This document shows, piece after piece, positions 41,518 to 49,913 of a stretch of 56,697 bases of DNA. How positions within the stretch are numbered: position 1 is the stretch's first letter; each line of letters opens with the position of its first letter. The stretch is from Gallionellaceae bacterium (GTDB taxonomy: Bacteria; Pseudomonadota; Gammaproteobacteria; Burkholderiales; Gallionellaceae). The notes under the pieces were generated by a model. It searched no databases. It saw only the letters and a list, made by a program, of their open reading frames with translations, and was not told the origin of the DNA. A program made the translations under genes and the position numbers. The DNA lies in NCBI GenBank assembly GCA_019753125.1, contig JAIELH010000046.1:1-56697 (forward strand). Reading direction: 5' to 3'.

Positions 41518-42821
41518 TGTGGATGCAGAAAAAACCGCATTTACAGAAGCAATCTGGAATGCGGGCATTTCATGTTTTATGCGGGGCACTCATTTTCCTG
41601 CATGGCAGCTACGCCATCGCCGCAGAATGGCGTGTGCAGCCTGGCAACTCGATTGCTGCGGCGATCCGTTCGGCCAAACCCGGCGACACGGTGCTGGTCG
41701 AGCGCGGTTACTACACCGAAAATTTCAAGATTGACAAGCCGCTGACGTTGAGAGGCCTGAATCGCCCGACGATCAGCGGCGGAGACAAAGACAATGTGAT
41801 CAGTGTCACCTCACCGGATGTCACGATAGAGGGATTCATCATCCGCGACAGTGGTTCGGATTTGCAAGCCCAGAATTCAGGCATCTACGATTACCCGGGC
41901 GCACACCGGATAGTTGTGCGCAACAATGACCTTACCTACAATCTATTCGGGTTGTATATCGAGAAAGTGCAGAATCCGCAGGCTCTCAATAATCTGATCA
42001 CCGGCAAGCGGGATTACCCTTCCGCGAGGCGCGGCAATGGCATACAACTATACAACACGGAAGGCGCCAGAATCATCGGCAACAACATCAGCTTTTCCCG
42101 CGACGGCATCTATGTGGACGTGAGCCATCACGCGGAGTTTCGCGACAACAGGATTCACCATGTGCGCTATGGCACGCACTACATGAACTCCTATTACAAT
42201 TTGTGGGAGAACAACGAGTCTTATCTGAACCGGGGCGGGCTGGCGCTGATGGAAGTGAAGAATCAGGTCGTGCGCAACAACCGGGCGTGGGGCAATTCGG
42301 ATCACGGCATCATGCTGCGCACCATTCAGGATTCCGTCATCGAAAACAATGTGGTTGCAGGCAATTATCGCGGTTTCTTCATTTATGATGCCGAGTACAA
42401 CACGATCAATGGCAATCTGGTGATCGGTAACCGCGTCGGCGTCCATCTCTGGGCGGGCTCCTACAACAACGATGTCAATGCCAACGACTTCATCGACAAC
42501 GAAAGCCAGGTGAAATATGTCGCGACACGGGACGAGCTGTGGGGGAAGAAGCAAGGCAACTACTGGAGCAATTACATCGGATGGGACAGAAACGGCGACG
42601 GTATCGGCGATGTGCCTTACGAGGCGAATGATACGGTTGACCGGCTGACCTGGCAGCACCCGCTGGTCAAGCTGTTGTTCAATAGCCCGGCGATCCAGAC
42701 GCTGCGTTTCGTGTCGCGCCAGTTCCCGCTGCTGCGCGCCACCAGCATCGTCGACGAACACCCGCATATGCAGCCTTACAGCAAGGATTGGAGCAAATGG
42801 TATGACAAAGCACGTCATTGA
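41514..42821 (+). CDS. nosD: NosD, periplasmic copper-cluster maturation protein (435 aa)
   Basis: Signal peptide (MRAFHVLCGALIFLHGSYAIAA after a short lead) and then right-handed beta-helix repeats (CASH domain): GNGIQLYNTEGARIIGNNISFSRDGIYV and similar. With NosF and NosY it assembles the CuZ site of NosZ. Start at the ATG that overlaps the nosR stop; ATG at 41559 is possible. Overlaps nosF by 20 bp. Confidence 0.95.
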   Translation: MMWMQKKPHLQKQSGMRAFHVLCGALIFLHGSYAIAAEWRVQPGNSIAAAIRSAKPGDTVLVERGYYTENFKIDKPLTLRGLNRPTISGGDKDNVISVTSPDVTIEGFIIRDSGSDLQAQNSGIYDYPGAHRIVVRNNDLTYNLFGLYIEKVQNPQALNNLITGKRDYPSARRGNGIQLYNTEGARIIGNNISFSRDGIYVDVSHHAEFRDNRIHHVRYGTHYMNSYYNLWENNESYLNRGGLALMEVKNQVVRNNRAWGNSDHGIMLRTIQDSVIENNVVAGNYRGFFIYDAEYNTINGNLVIGNRVGVHLWAGSYNNDVNANDFIDNESQVKYVATRDELWGKKQGNYWSNYIGWDRNGDGIGDVPYEANDTVDRLTWQHPLVKLLFNSPAIQTLRFVSRQFPLLRATSIVDEHPHMQPYSKDWSKWYDKARH

Positions 42822-43719
42822 AATAAATGATGTCACCAAATATTTCGGCGAGATTCACGCCGTTGACGGCGTCAACCTCACTTTTGAGAAGGGTGAATTA
42901 TTCGGATTGATCGGCCATAACGGCGCCGGCAAAAGCACGTTGTTCAAGATGATGCTCGGCCTGCTGCCGGTCACCAGCGGGCAGATTTGCATCTACGGGC
43001 AACCGATTCACGGCGAGACCTTCCGCCAGGCACGGCGGCGTATCGGCTACCTGCCGGAAAACGTGGTGTTCTACGACAATCTGACCGGGCTGGAAACGCT
43101 GTATTTTTTCGCCGACTTGAAGGGGGCGGACAAACGAACTTGTGCCGCGATTCTGGAAACCGTGGGGCTTGCTCATGCGGCAAACCGGCGCGTACGCGGC
43201 TACTCGAAGGGGATGCGCCAGCGCCTGGGATTTGCCCAAGCGCTGTTGGGTAAGCCGGACATCCTGTTTCTGGACGAGCCCACCAATGGGCTCGACCCGG
43301 AGGCTATCCGCGAGTTCTATCAGGTTCTCCGGGGTTTGCAGGATCAAGGGGTCACGATGATCCTGACCTCGCACATTCTGGCCGAAATTCAGGAGCGGGT
43401 CGACCGGCTCGCGATCATGAAATCCGGCAAGATACAGGCGCTTGGCACATTGCAAGGCTTGCGGGAAGAGATCGACTTGCCGCTGCACTTCCAGGTCGGC
43501 ATGCAGCATGGCGCGGAAACGGCGTTGCGCGAAAAACTGGGAAGCATGGAGCAACTGGAAATACGGACAGAGGGCCTGGAAGCGTCCATCACCTGCGCCA
43601 GAGACAAAAAGATGGCCGTGCTGAACGCGTTATCTTCACTGGAAGGCGCGGTTTGCGACATCATCATCTCCGAGCCGTCGCTGGAAGATGTGTTCCTCGG
43701 ATACGGAGCAAAAAAATAA
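42802..43719 (+). CDS. nosF: NosF, ABC transporter ATPase (305 aa)
   Basis: Cytoplasmic ATPase of the NosDFY complex: Walker A GHNGAGKST, signature YSKGMRQRLGFAQALL, Walker B ILFLDEPTNGLDPE and the H-loop His of LTSHIL. Normal length. It lies between nosD and nosY on one operon. Confidence 0.95.
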   Translation: MTKHVIEINDVTKYFGEIHAVDGVNLTFEKGELFGLIGHNGAGKSTLFKMMLGLLPVTSGQICIYGQPIHGETFRQARRRIGYLPENVVFYDNLTGLETLYFFADLKGADKRTCAAILETVGLAHAANRRVRGYSKGMRQRLGFAQALLGKPDILFLDEPTNGLDPEAIREFYQVLRGLQDQGVTMILTSHILAEIQERVDRLAIMKSGKIQALGTLQGLREEIDLPLHFQVGMQHGAETALREKLGSMEQLEIRTEGLEASITCARDKKMAVLNALSSLEGAVCDIIISEPSLEDVFLGYGAKK

Positions 43720-43729
43720 TGGGGGCCAT

Positions 43730-44551
43730 ATGTTAGGTATAGAGTTCGGGCAAATAAAAGTCATCGCCGCGAAAGAATTCTGGGATCGCATCCGCAATCG
43801 CTGGGTGCTCGCGGTTGCGCTGGTGTTCACGCTGTTCGCGCTCTCGATCGCGTATTTTGGTGCGGCGCAGCAGGGCACGGTCGGTTTTCGCGGCATCGAG
43901 GTGACGATCGCCAGCCTGGTCAGTCTGGTGATCTATCTGATACCGCTGATCGCGCTGATTCTCGGCTATGACGCGATTGTCGGTGAGCGGGAGCGCGGCT
44001 CGCTCGATCTGCTGCTTTCGATGCCGATCACGCGTCTTGAGTTGTTGCTGGGCAAGTTTTTTGGCTTGTCTGCCGCACTGGGATTCTCGACGCTGATCGG
44101 GTTCGGCTCGGTCGGCCTGTTGCTCGCCTACAAGCTCAACGCGGTCTCGCTGCTGCATTACGGAAGATTCATGCTGAGTGCAATCCTGATGGGGATGGCC
44201 TTTCTGAGTTTGGCGGTGATGGTGTCCGTGATCGCCACCGAACGGATACGCGCCAGCGGCATTGCAATTTCGTTGTGGTTCTTTTTTGTGCTGATCTTCG
44301 ATTTGCTGCTGCTGGCAGTCCTGGTCACCGGCGGCGGCAAGATCGGCACCGATGTAATGCCGTTCCTGTTGTTCCTGAACCCGGCGGACATCTTCCGCAT
44401 ATTGAATATTTTCAACTCTGAAGATGTCCGCGCCTTTTATGGGTTGGCCACAATCATGCCCAACATGTTGACCAATGCAGGCTTGCTGTCCGCTGCGATG
44501 CTGTTCTGGATTGTAGCCCCGCTGGGCATAGCGCTATGGAGATTCAAATGA
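43730..44551 (+). CDS. nosY: NosY, ABC transporter permease (273 aa)
   Basis: Six membrane helices with IALILGYDAIVGERERGSLDLLLSMPITR, the ABC-2 signature of NosY. Start at MLGIEFGQIKV with GGGGG before it. The frame is open upstream into nosF, which is unlikely. Overlaps nosL by 4 bp. Confidence 0.94.
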   Translation: MLGIEFGQIKVIAAKEFWDRIRNRWVLAVALVFTLFALSIAYFGAAQQGTVGFRGIEVTIASLVSLVIYLIPLIALILGYDAIVGERERGSLDLLLSMPITRLELLLGKFFGLSAALGFSTLIGFGSVGLLLAYKLNAVSLLHYGRFMLSAILMGMAFLSLAVMVSVIATERIRASGIAISLWFFFVLIFDLLLLAVLVTGGGKIGTDVMPFLLFLNPADIFRILNIFNSEDVRAFYGLATIMPNMLTNAGLLSAAMLFWIVAPLGIALWRFK

Positions 44552-45063
44552 AAACATCAGTATTGAACATCGCAATAGCGGCTTTGATGGTATTGGGTCT
44601 GAGCGCCTGCGATAAAAAAGAGGCAACGGTGCAACCGCTGACCTTGAAACAGGGCGCATCTTGCGCGCTCGATGGCATGCTGCTGATGGACTATCCGGGC
44701 CCCAAGGCGCAGATTCACTACGATATCGGCGAGCCGGAGTTTTTCTGCGACACGATGGAAATGTTTTCGATTTATCTGCGCCCGGAACAGCAGAAACGGA
44801 TCAAGGCGATGTATACGCACGACATGGGCAAGGCCAGTTGGGAGGCGCCACGGGACGAATGGATAGACGCCAGCAAGGCATTCTATGTGCTGGGCAGCAA
44901 GAAACTCGGCGGAATGGGCCCGACACTGGCCTCGTTCGCCAGGCAGGAAGACGCGCAGGCATTCGCCAAGGCGAACGGCGGCAAGGTATTGCGCTTCGAC
45001 GAAGTCACCATCGACATGGTGGCGCTGGATGGCGGAGTACTGCGCGATGAGACGATGAGGTAA
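44548..45063 (+). CDS. nosL: NosL-family lipoprotein, copper chaperone (171 aa)
   Basis: Lipoprotein signal with lipobox LSAC, then SCALDGMLLMDYPGPKAQIHYD. NosL proteins deliver Cu(I) to NosZ. Most show a C-x2-C-G-M motif; here the second Cys is Asp (CALDGM). The rest (DTMEMFSIYL, DASKAFYVLGSKKLGGMGPTLASF) fits. Start at ATG 44548, overlapping the nosY stop (ATGA). Confidence 0.9.
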   Translation: MKTSVLNIAIAALMVLGLSACDKKEATVQPLTLKQGASCALDGMLLMDYPGPKAQIHYDIGEPEFFCDTMEMFSIYLRPEQQKRIKAMYTHDMGKASWEAPRDEWIDASKAFYVLGSKKLGGMGPTLASFARQEDAQAFAKANGGKVLRFDEVTIDMVALDGGVLRDETMR

Positions 45064-45076
45064 CGAGGAGGTAGCG

Positions 45077-45346
45077 ATGAATAAATTCTTTGACAACATG
45101 ACGGTGGCAGAGGCCGAGCAGGTGCAGAACCTCACTCGCCTGCTGTACGAGGTGCGGGAAAACCGCAGCAGTTTGCTGGCGAAATATTCGGCAGAAGACG
45201 AACAGGCGCTACTACAAAAAATTACTGCCGGAGAGGCGGGCGAACACCCGGCCTACGAGCATTATTTGAGCGTCAATATCCTTGCTCAGACCAGAGAGTC
45301 GATCAGGGAAGATATCAAGAATTATCTGCGGGGAGTCGCGACATGA
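45077..45346 (+). CDS. Unknown protein in the nos operon (89 aa)
   Basis: GAGGAGG upstream. Helical and charged (ENRSSLLAKYSAEDEQALLQKI). No signal peptide, Cys motif or membrane helix, so cytoplasmic. It overlaps the next gene by 4 bp. Not recognised as a standard nos gene. Co-transcription with nosRDFYL suggests a part in maturation or control. Confidence 0.75.
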   Translation: MNKFFDNMTVAEAEQVQNLTRLLYEVRENRSSLLAKYSAEDEQALLQKITAGEAGEHPAYEHYLSVNILAQTRESIREDIKNYLRGVAT

Positions 45347-45693
45347 TGCTGCATCTGCAACTCAAGGAGCAAATCGAAAAACATTTTGCCGGGCATCTCA
45401 ATAAAGAAATTACCCTGCTGCAGGATGCATTGCAACTGTCGCTGGTTAACGGCGTGGAAGCAGAAATACGTTATTTCAGCCCGGCTGAATATTCGTTGCG
45501 CTGGCTGTGGGATGCTGCCGAATCGCGCATCGATACCGCGCCGCTACACCCGGATTTAAAAACCTCGCCCAATCATCTGCACGACAAGGAAGGGCGCGTT
45601 TTGGAAGACCCGTTGACCATTCATGGCGCAGACCCATGGAGCAACGTGCGCGCGGTGTTGAGCGCGCTGATCCAGAATCCTGCGCTCACCTGA
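45343..45693 (+). CDS. Unknown protein in the nos operon (116 aa)
   Basis: Starts MMLHLQLKEQIEKHFAGHLNKEIT. Contains EIRYFSPAEYSLRWLWDAAESRIDTAP and HLHDKEGRVLEDPLTIHGADPW, a His/Trp-rich segment. No signal peptide. Coupled to the 89-aa gene. No family recognised. The pair sits between two NosL-type genes. Confidence 0.75.
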   Translation: MMLHLQLKEQIEKHFAGHLNKEITLLQDALQLSLVNGVEAEIRYFSPAEYSLRWLWDAAESRIDTAPLHPDLKTSPNHLHDKEGRVLEDPLTIHGADPWSNVRAVLSALIQNPALT

Positions 45694-45708
45694 GCAGAGG
45701 TGCATGCC

Positions 45709-46221
45709 ATGCAAATGCCAGGGAAATACTTTTTAAGGATTCTTTTGCCGGTTACGCTGTTTGCTGCTGTGCCGGCCTGCGCCTACGCCGACGACTATGC
45801 TGCGCAGCAAATTTCCGCGCAACAACGTTGCCCAGTGTGCGGCATGTATCCGGCACGTTACCCTGCCTGGGCAGTGCAGGTCGTATTCAAGGACCACAGC
45901 ATGACCGCGCTGGAGTCGCCTGCAGAACTGTTTCGCCTTCTGCGGGACGTGAAAAAATACGATGTAAAACATACTGTCGCGGATATCGCCAGGATATATG
46001 CAACCGACTATGCACAACGGATATGGATAGATGCGAAACAGGCGTTCTATGTGCAGAATTCGAAAGTAAAGGGACCGATGGGCGGCGACCTTCCGGCGTT
46101 TGCCAGCAAATCAGCGGCGGAAGATTTCGTGAAACAGTCGGGCGGAAATATATTGAACTTTGATGCGCTGGCATCCCTTGAGGCAGACAGTCATGGTGCT
46201 CATGGTCATAATCAGCAGTAA
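45709..46221 (+). CDS. Second NosL-like protein (170 aa)
   Basis: Sec signal (YFLRILLPVTLFAAVPACAYA), then RCPVCGMYPARYPAWAVQVVFKDHS with the full C-x2-C-G-M motif that the first NosL lacks, and DAKQAFYVQNSKVKGPMGGDLPAF. The C-terminus is His-rich (DSHGAHGHNQQ). Start at ATG 45709 with GAGG upstream; GTG at 45700 is an alternative. It probably carries copper for the same pathway. Confidence 0.85.
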   Translation: MQMPGKYFLRILLPVTLFAAVPACAYADDYAAQQISAQQRCPVCGMYPARYPAWAVQVVFKDHSMTALESPAELFRLLRDVKKYDVKHTVADIARIYATDYAQRIWIDAKQAFYVQNSKVKGPMGGDLPAFASKSAAEDFVKQSGGNILNFDALASLEADSHGAHGHNQQ

Positions 46222-46241
46222 AGCCCGCCCCTGGCTTTTTT
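46221..46241 (+). terminator. Weak terminator after the nos operon
   Basis: 5-bp stem AAGCC/GGCTT starting in the stop codon, 7-base loop, then T run. Position at the operon end supports it. Confidence 0.55.
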
Positions 46242-46417
46242 AGGCGCAGGCTCAAATTGAGTATCTTCCTGGCGTTAATTATTCTGAAGAGCCGTTATTG
46301 CCCGTTTGTATTTTCATGAAATGCCTGCATTATGGTTGATCCTTGTCTTCACCCTGCAAAAGTGGGGTTTTCCAAGTGTTTTAAATGAAATTATAAATGC
46401 AGATATTTTCTGTGCGC

Positions 46418-47647
46418 CTACCAGGGTGCGGCAGCAATATCGCTCCATAGTTCCTGAATATCACTGATCTTCCATTTTTCAGGGGCTTCGTGCGAAACAA
46501 TTTTTTCCTTGCAGGAAGATTTCGACAAATCCAATATCTCCGGCAGGATACGAACGCCGGACTTGATGGAAAAGAATACCTTGACCCTGGGGGTGAGTAA
46601 TGATTGATCGGTTTGCCCGATAACCACTCCCAAACGGTCGGACGATAGCCTGACCATAGAGCCGACCGGGTAGATGCCAATGCTGCGCACAAAGGCCTCG
46701 AAAATGCGCTGGTCAAAATGCCCGTGACTCCATTCCGCCATCTTGCGTATGGCTTCGGAGGGTTCCCATCCATTCTTGTAGGGGCGGGTGGAAGTGATTG
46801 CGTCATACACATCGCATACCGCACCCATTTTGGCATACAGGTTGATTTGTTCGTTGGTAAGCTGATCGGGATAACCGCTGCCATCCACTCTTTCGTGATG
46901 ATGCAGGCAGACATGCAGGGCGATATCGCTTATTCCATCGCTTCCCAGCAATATCTTGTGCCCCTCGACAGTGTGGTTTTTCATCGCCTGAAATTCTGCA
47001 GGAGTCAACTTGCCGGGTTTGTTGATGATTTCCAGCGGAATAAATGTCTTGCCGATGTCGTGCAGCATGCCGGCCAATCCTACCTGACGGGTTTGATCAT
47101 TGTTCAGCCCCAACTGTCGCGCCAAAGCTATCATCAGCGCGCATACCGCGACCGAGTGCATGTAGGTGTAATTGTCCTTGTCTTTCAGGCGCACCAGGCT
47201 GATCAGCGCGCCGGGGTTGCGTGTTACCGAAGCGAAAATTTCTTCGACGATAGGCAGCGCATCAGTGGCATTCAAGGCTTTACCCATGCGCGCTTCCTGA
47301 AACATCGAGGAGATAGCTTTTTTGGATTGGGCGCAAATCTTGACGGCGTGCACGGCTTCCTGAGTTATGTCGACATGGCGCGTAACATTCCTGTTTGCAT
47401 TGGCCCGCGCAAGCATGTTGTCAACTTCTGCCGCAACTGTTTTTTCAGCCTTGCCGTTTTCGACATCAAGCCCCTTGCCGGTGTCTATCCAAATTTCCTT
47501 CATGCCTGTGGACAGGATATCCTGCAAGTCTTCCGGGCTGTCCAGCAAAAAGGCGTTGCGCAAGAACGGATGGTCAAACCACGAACCGCAAAACTCATGA
47601 ATGTACATGCCTACGCGCAGTTGTTTGACTGGGATACGCACTATCAT
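46418..47647 (-). CDS. HD-GYP c-di-GMP phosphodiesterase with DUF3391 domain (409 aa)
   Basis: N-terminal DUF3391 (IVRIPVKQLRVGMYIHEF), then an HD-GYP domain with LLHDIGKTFIPLEIINKPGKL and HHHERVDGSGYPDQLT, both catalytic signatures intact. It hydrolyses cyclic di-GMP. Start at ATG 47647 overlaps the histidine kinase stop (ATGA). It is third in an operon with the two-component pair, which suggests it is part of the same response. Confidence 0.92.
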   Translation of the reverse strand: MIVRIPVKQLRVGMYIHEFCGSWFDHPFLRNAFLLDSPEDLQDILSTGMKEIWIDTGKGLDVENGKAEKTVAAEVDNMLARANANRNVTRHVDITQEAVHAVKICAQSKKAISSMFQEARMGKALNATDALPIVEEIFASVTRNPGALISLVRLKDKDNYTYMHSVAVCALMIALARQLGLNNDQTRQVGLAGMLHDIGKTFIPLEIINKPGKLTPAEFQAMKNHTVEGHKILLGSDGISDIALHVCLHHHERVDGSGYPDQLTNEQINLYAKMGAVCDVYDAITSTRPYKNGWEPSEAIRKMAEWSHGHFDQRIFEAFVRSIGIYPVGSMVRLSSDRLGVVIGQTDQSLLTPRVKVFFSIKSGVRILPEILDLSKSSCKEKIVSHEAPEKWKISDIQELWSDIAAAPW

Positions 47648-49008
47648 GGACAACACCTCTTTGCCAGATGAAAAGTTACTCGCACCAACGCCCCTTTTAA
47701 GTTCGACCCTTTCTCAATCGCGATTAATGCATTATGGCTATGGGCAATTTCACGCGCGATGGATAAGCCGAGCCCGCACCCATCGACACCGGTTATATCG
47801 AGCCTGTAGAAGCGTTCGAATATCCGTTCACGCTCTTTATCTGGAATTCCCGGCCCGCTATCTTCCACCTCCCAGCTCGTTTGATTGGCGTTGCTGCCGC
47901 AACGAACCGTAACGATGCCCCCGGTTGGGGTATAGCGCAGAGCATTATCAATCAGGTTGTTGGCTAATTCTTCCAGCCAGACAGGGTCTCCCATCACTTT
48001 GGCCGGGCTTAGCTCAAAACCGAGATCGATGTTGCGCTGTGCGGCAAGAGGCATCCAGCGCTCTGCGGCATTCCTGGTCAGCTCGGCGAGATCGACCGCC
48101 TTCGCCGCATGCGTTTGTTTTGGCTCAAGGCGGCTCAATGTCAGGAGTTGATGCGCCAAATGCGCAATCCTGCGCGTTCCGGCAACAATGTTCTTGAGGG
48201 ACTCGCGAGGCTCGGGAGAACGTAGCGCCATTTCGGCTTCGGCTTGTAGCGCCGCGATGGGCGTGCGCAACTGGTGTGACGCATCTGCGATAAAACACCG
48301 GTTGGCATCAAGAGATTTGGAGAGGCGCGCCAGCAATTCGTTGACCTCTGCAAATATCGGATAAATTTCTTCCGGGATATTTTTCAGGGGTAGCTGGCTC
48401 AAGTCAGCATGGGTGCGCCGCACCAGCTCTTCTCGCAATGGCTGAATAGATGCAAGCCCATGGCGGATGCTTCTGCGTATCATGAAAATGGCTGCGATAA
48501 TCAACAACCCTTCGGGCACCAACATGGCCAATACAATTTCACCCGCGAGCCAGTCACGCTTCAATTCTGTTTCGGCGGCGAGAACGATGAAGGAAGTGCC
48601 GTTGTGTTTGCTTGACAAGGCGGCGATCCGTACTGCCTTGCCGTTTAGCTTTCCGTTGTAGTAGAGCTGCCCGTCTTCGAATGGCGTGGCAGGGCGAGGC
48701 AACTCGGTATTGCCTGCTACTGTTTTCCCGTTTGGATCGATAACTTCGTAAAACAACTTGTCATAACCGTCGACCAGCAGAACTTTTTCGGCAATTGCGG
48801 GAAGCTGCAGTTGCAATTTATTGTCGATGGTTTCGACCTGGCTGGCGAGAGCCAGGGACACGTCCATCAGCGCCCTGTCGTAGGCTACCGTGGCTGCCCT
48901 GTGGGCGACAAAATAAACTACCCCGCTTCCGGTAATAATTATGGCTGCCATCAACGGTAACAATTGCCGCAGCAGTTGCCGTGCAAGGCTAGGCTGTCTG
49001 ATCTTCAT
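47644..49008 (-). CDS. Sensor histidine kinase, TctE/QseC type (454 aa)
   Basis: Membrane helix near residues 14-35, periplasmic 2CSK_N domain (AYDRALMDVSLALASQVETID), a second helix near 165-187 and a HAMP-like linker. HisKA domain with CFIADASHQLRTPI (the His), then HATPase motifs NLIDNALRYTP, DSGPGIPDKE and GCGLGLSIAREI. It overlaps the response regulator by 20 bp. The divergent RND operon suggests metal sensing, but the periplasmic domain shows no clear metal cluster. Confidence 0.9.
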   Translation of the reverse strand: MKIRQPSLARQLLRQLLPLMAAIIITGSGVVYFVAHRAATVAYDRALMDVSLALASQVETIDNKLQLQLPAIAEKVLLVDGYDKLFYEVIDPNGKTVAGNTELPRPATPFEDGQLYYNGKLNGKAVRIAALSSKHNGTSFIVLAAETELKRDWLAGEIVLAMLVPEGLLIIAAIFMIRRSIRHGLASIQPLREELVRRTHADLSQLPLKNIPEEIYPIFAEVNELLARLSKSLDANRCFIADASHQLRTPIAALQAEAEMALRSPEPRESLKNIVAGTRRIAHLAHQLLTLSRLEPKQTHAAKAVDLAELTRNAAERWMPLAAQRNIDLGFELSPAKVMGDPVWLEELANNLIDNALRYTPTGGIVTVRCGSNANQTSWEVEDSGPGIPDKERERIFERFYRLDITGVDGCGLGLSIAREIAHSHNALIAIEKGSNLKGALVRVTFHLAKRCCP

Positions 49009-49669
49009 CTGTTTCCAGGCTGTAGCCGAGACCGCGTACTGTTCGAATAATCACCCCGGATTCTTCCAGTTTGGCACGCAGCCTCGAAACTACCTTTTCC
49101 ACGGCGTTTGGATTTATATCGCCTTGCCAACCATAAAGCGCCTGTAACAGCTGTTCTTTGGTGACGATACGGTGAGTGCGGATGGCGAGATGCTCCAGTG
49201 CTGCCAGTTCCTTCGAGCTTAATTCCAGCGGCCTGTCATCCACGAGGGCGCGGCGACCGGCCGTGTCGAGGCGCAAAGCGCCAATAACCAGCATCGGGTC
49301 TGCAATTCCATGGCTGCGGCGCACCAGTGAACGGATACGCGCTTCCAGCTCGTTCAGGGCGACCGGTTTAACCACATAGTCATCTGCTCCCAGATCGAGA
49401 AGGCGAACCCGTTCGTCCACCGCTTCCCGAGCGGATAATACAAGGACGGGGGTGTGTTTTCCGGACGCGCGCAGGCGGCGCAACACATCTGCACCGTCCG
49501 CATCCGGCAGGCCGAGATCCAGCAATACAACATCATAGCTTTGCCCGATCAGCCAGGTATCCGCTTCGCATTTATTCGGCGCCCAATCGACTACGTATCC
49601 GGTTTGCTGGAGCGCGCGGCAAATTACGTCAGCCAAAGGGGGATTGTCTTCAACTAACAGCAGGCGCAT
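48989..49669 (-). CDS. OmpR-family response regulator (226 aa)
   Basis: Receiver domain with VEDN, VVLLDLGLPDADG (phosphoacceptor Asp) and VVKPV. Winged-helix C-terminus (LSSKELAALEHLAIRTHRIVTKEQLL, then VEKVVSRLRAKLEESG). First gene of an operon with kinase and HD-GYP genes, divergent from the RND pump. It probably controls both transcription units. Confidence 0.92.
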   Translation of the reverse strand: MRLLLVEDNPPLADVICRALQQTGYVVDWAPNKCEADTWLIGQSYDVVLLDLGLPDADGADVLRRLRASGKHTPVLVLSAREAVDERVRLLDLGADDYVVKPVALNELEARIRSLVRRSHGIADPMLVIGALRLDTAGRRALVDDRPLELSSKELAALEHLAIRTHRIVTKEQLLQALYGWQGDINPNAVEKVVSRLRAKLEESGVIIRTVRGLGYSLETDEDQTA

Positions 49670-49773
49670 GTATGGTCAGGAAATGGTCAGAAAGAGTTTC
49701 TATAATACCAACTTGGCTTCTGGAATGGCGCATAAACCGTAATATAGATTGAACTTCTTTTTTTTCCTCCCAA

Positions 49774-49820
49774 TCGGGCATCCTGCCCGACTTATCGGGG
49801 CAGGAAACTGCCCCATTTTT
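49774..49820 (+). terminator. Two consecutive hairpins before the RND operon
   Basis: TCGGGCA/TGCCCGA (49774-49790) and GGGGCA/TGCCCC (49797-49814), the second followed by ATTTTTTTG. They lie between divergent genes, so there is no upstream plus-strand gene to end. They may act as an attenuator of the pump mRNA or be leftover repeats. Confidence 0.6.
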
Positions 49821-49913
49821 TTGTGCTGCCGCGCTCGTGAAACATAGTGAGAAGCCTTGGATTTGCTAATTGGTTAAGTTATAACTCTAGTGCCTCTAAT
49901 CTCTCTTGCCAAA

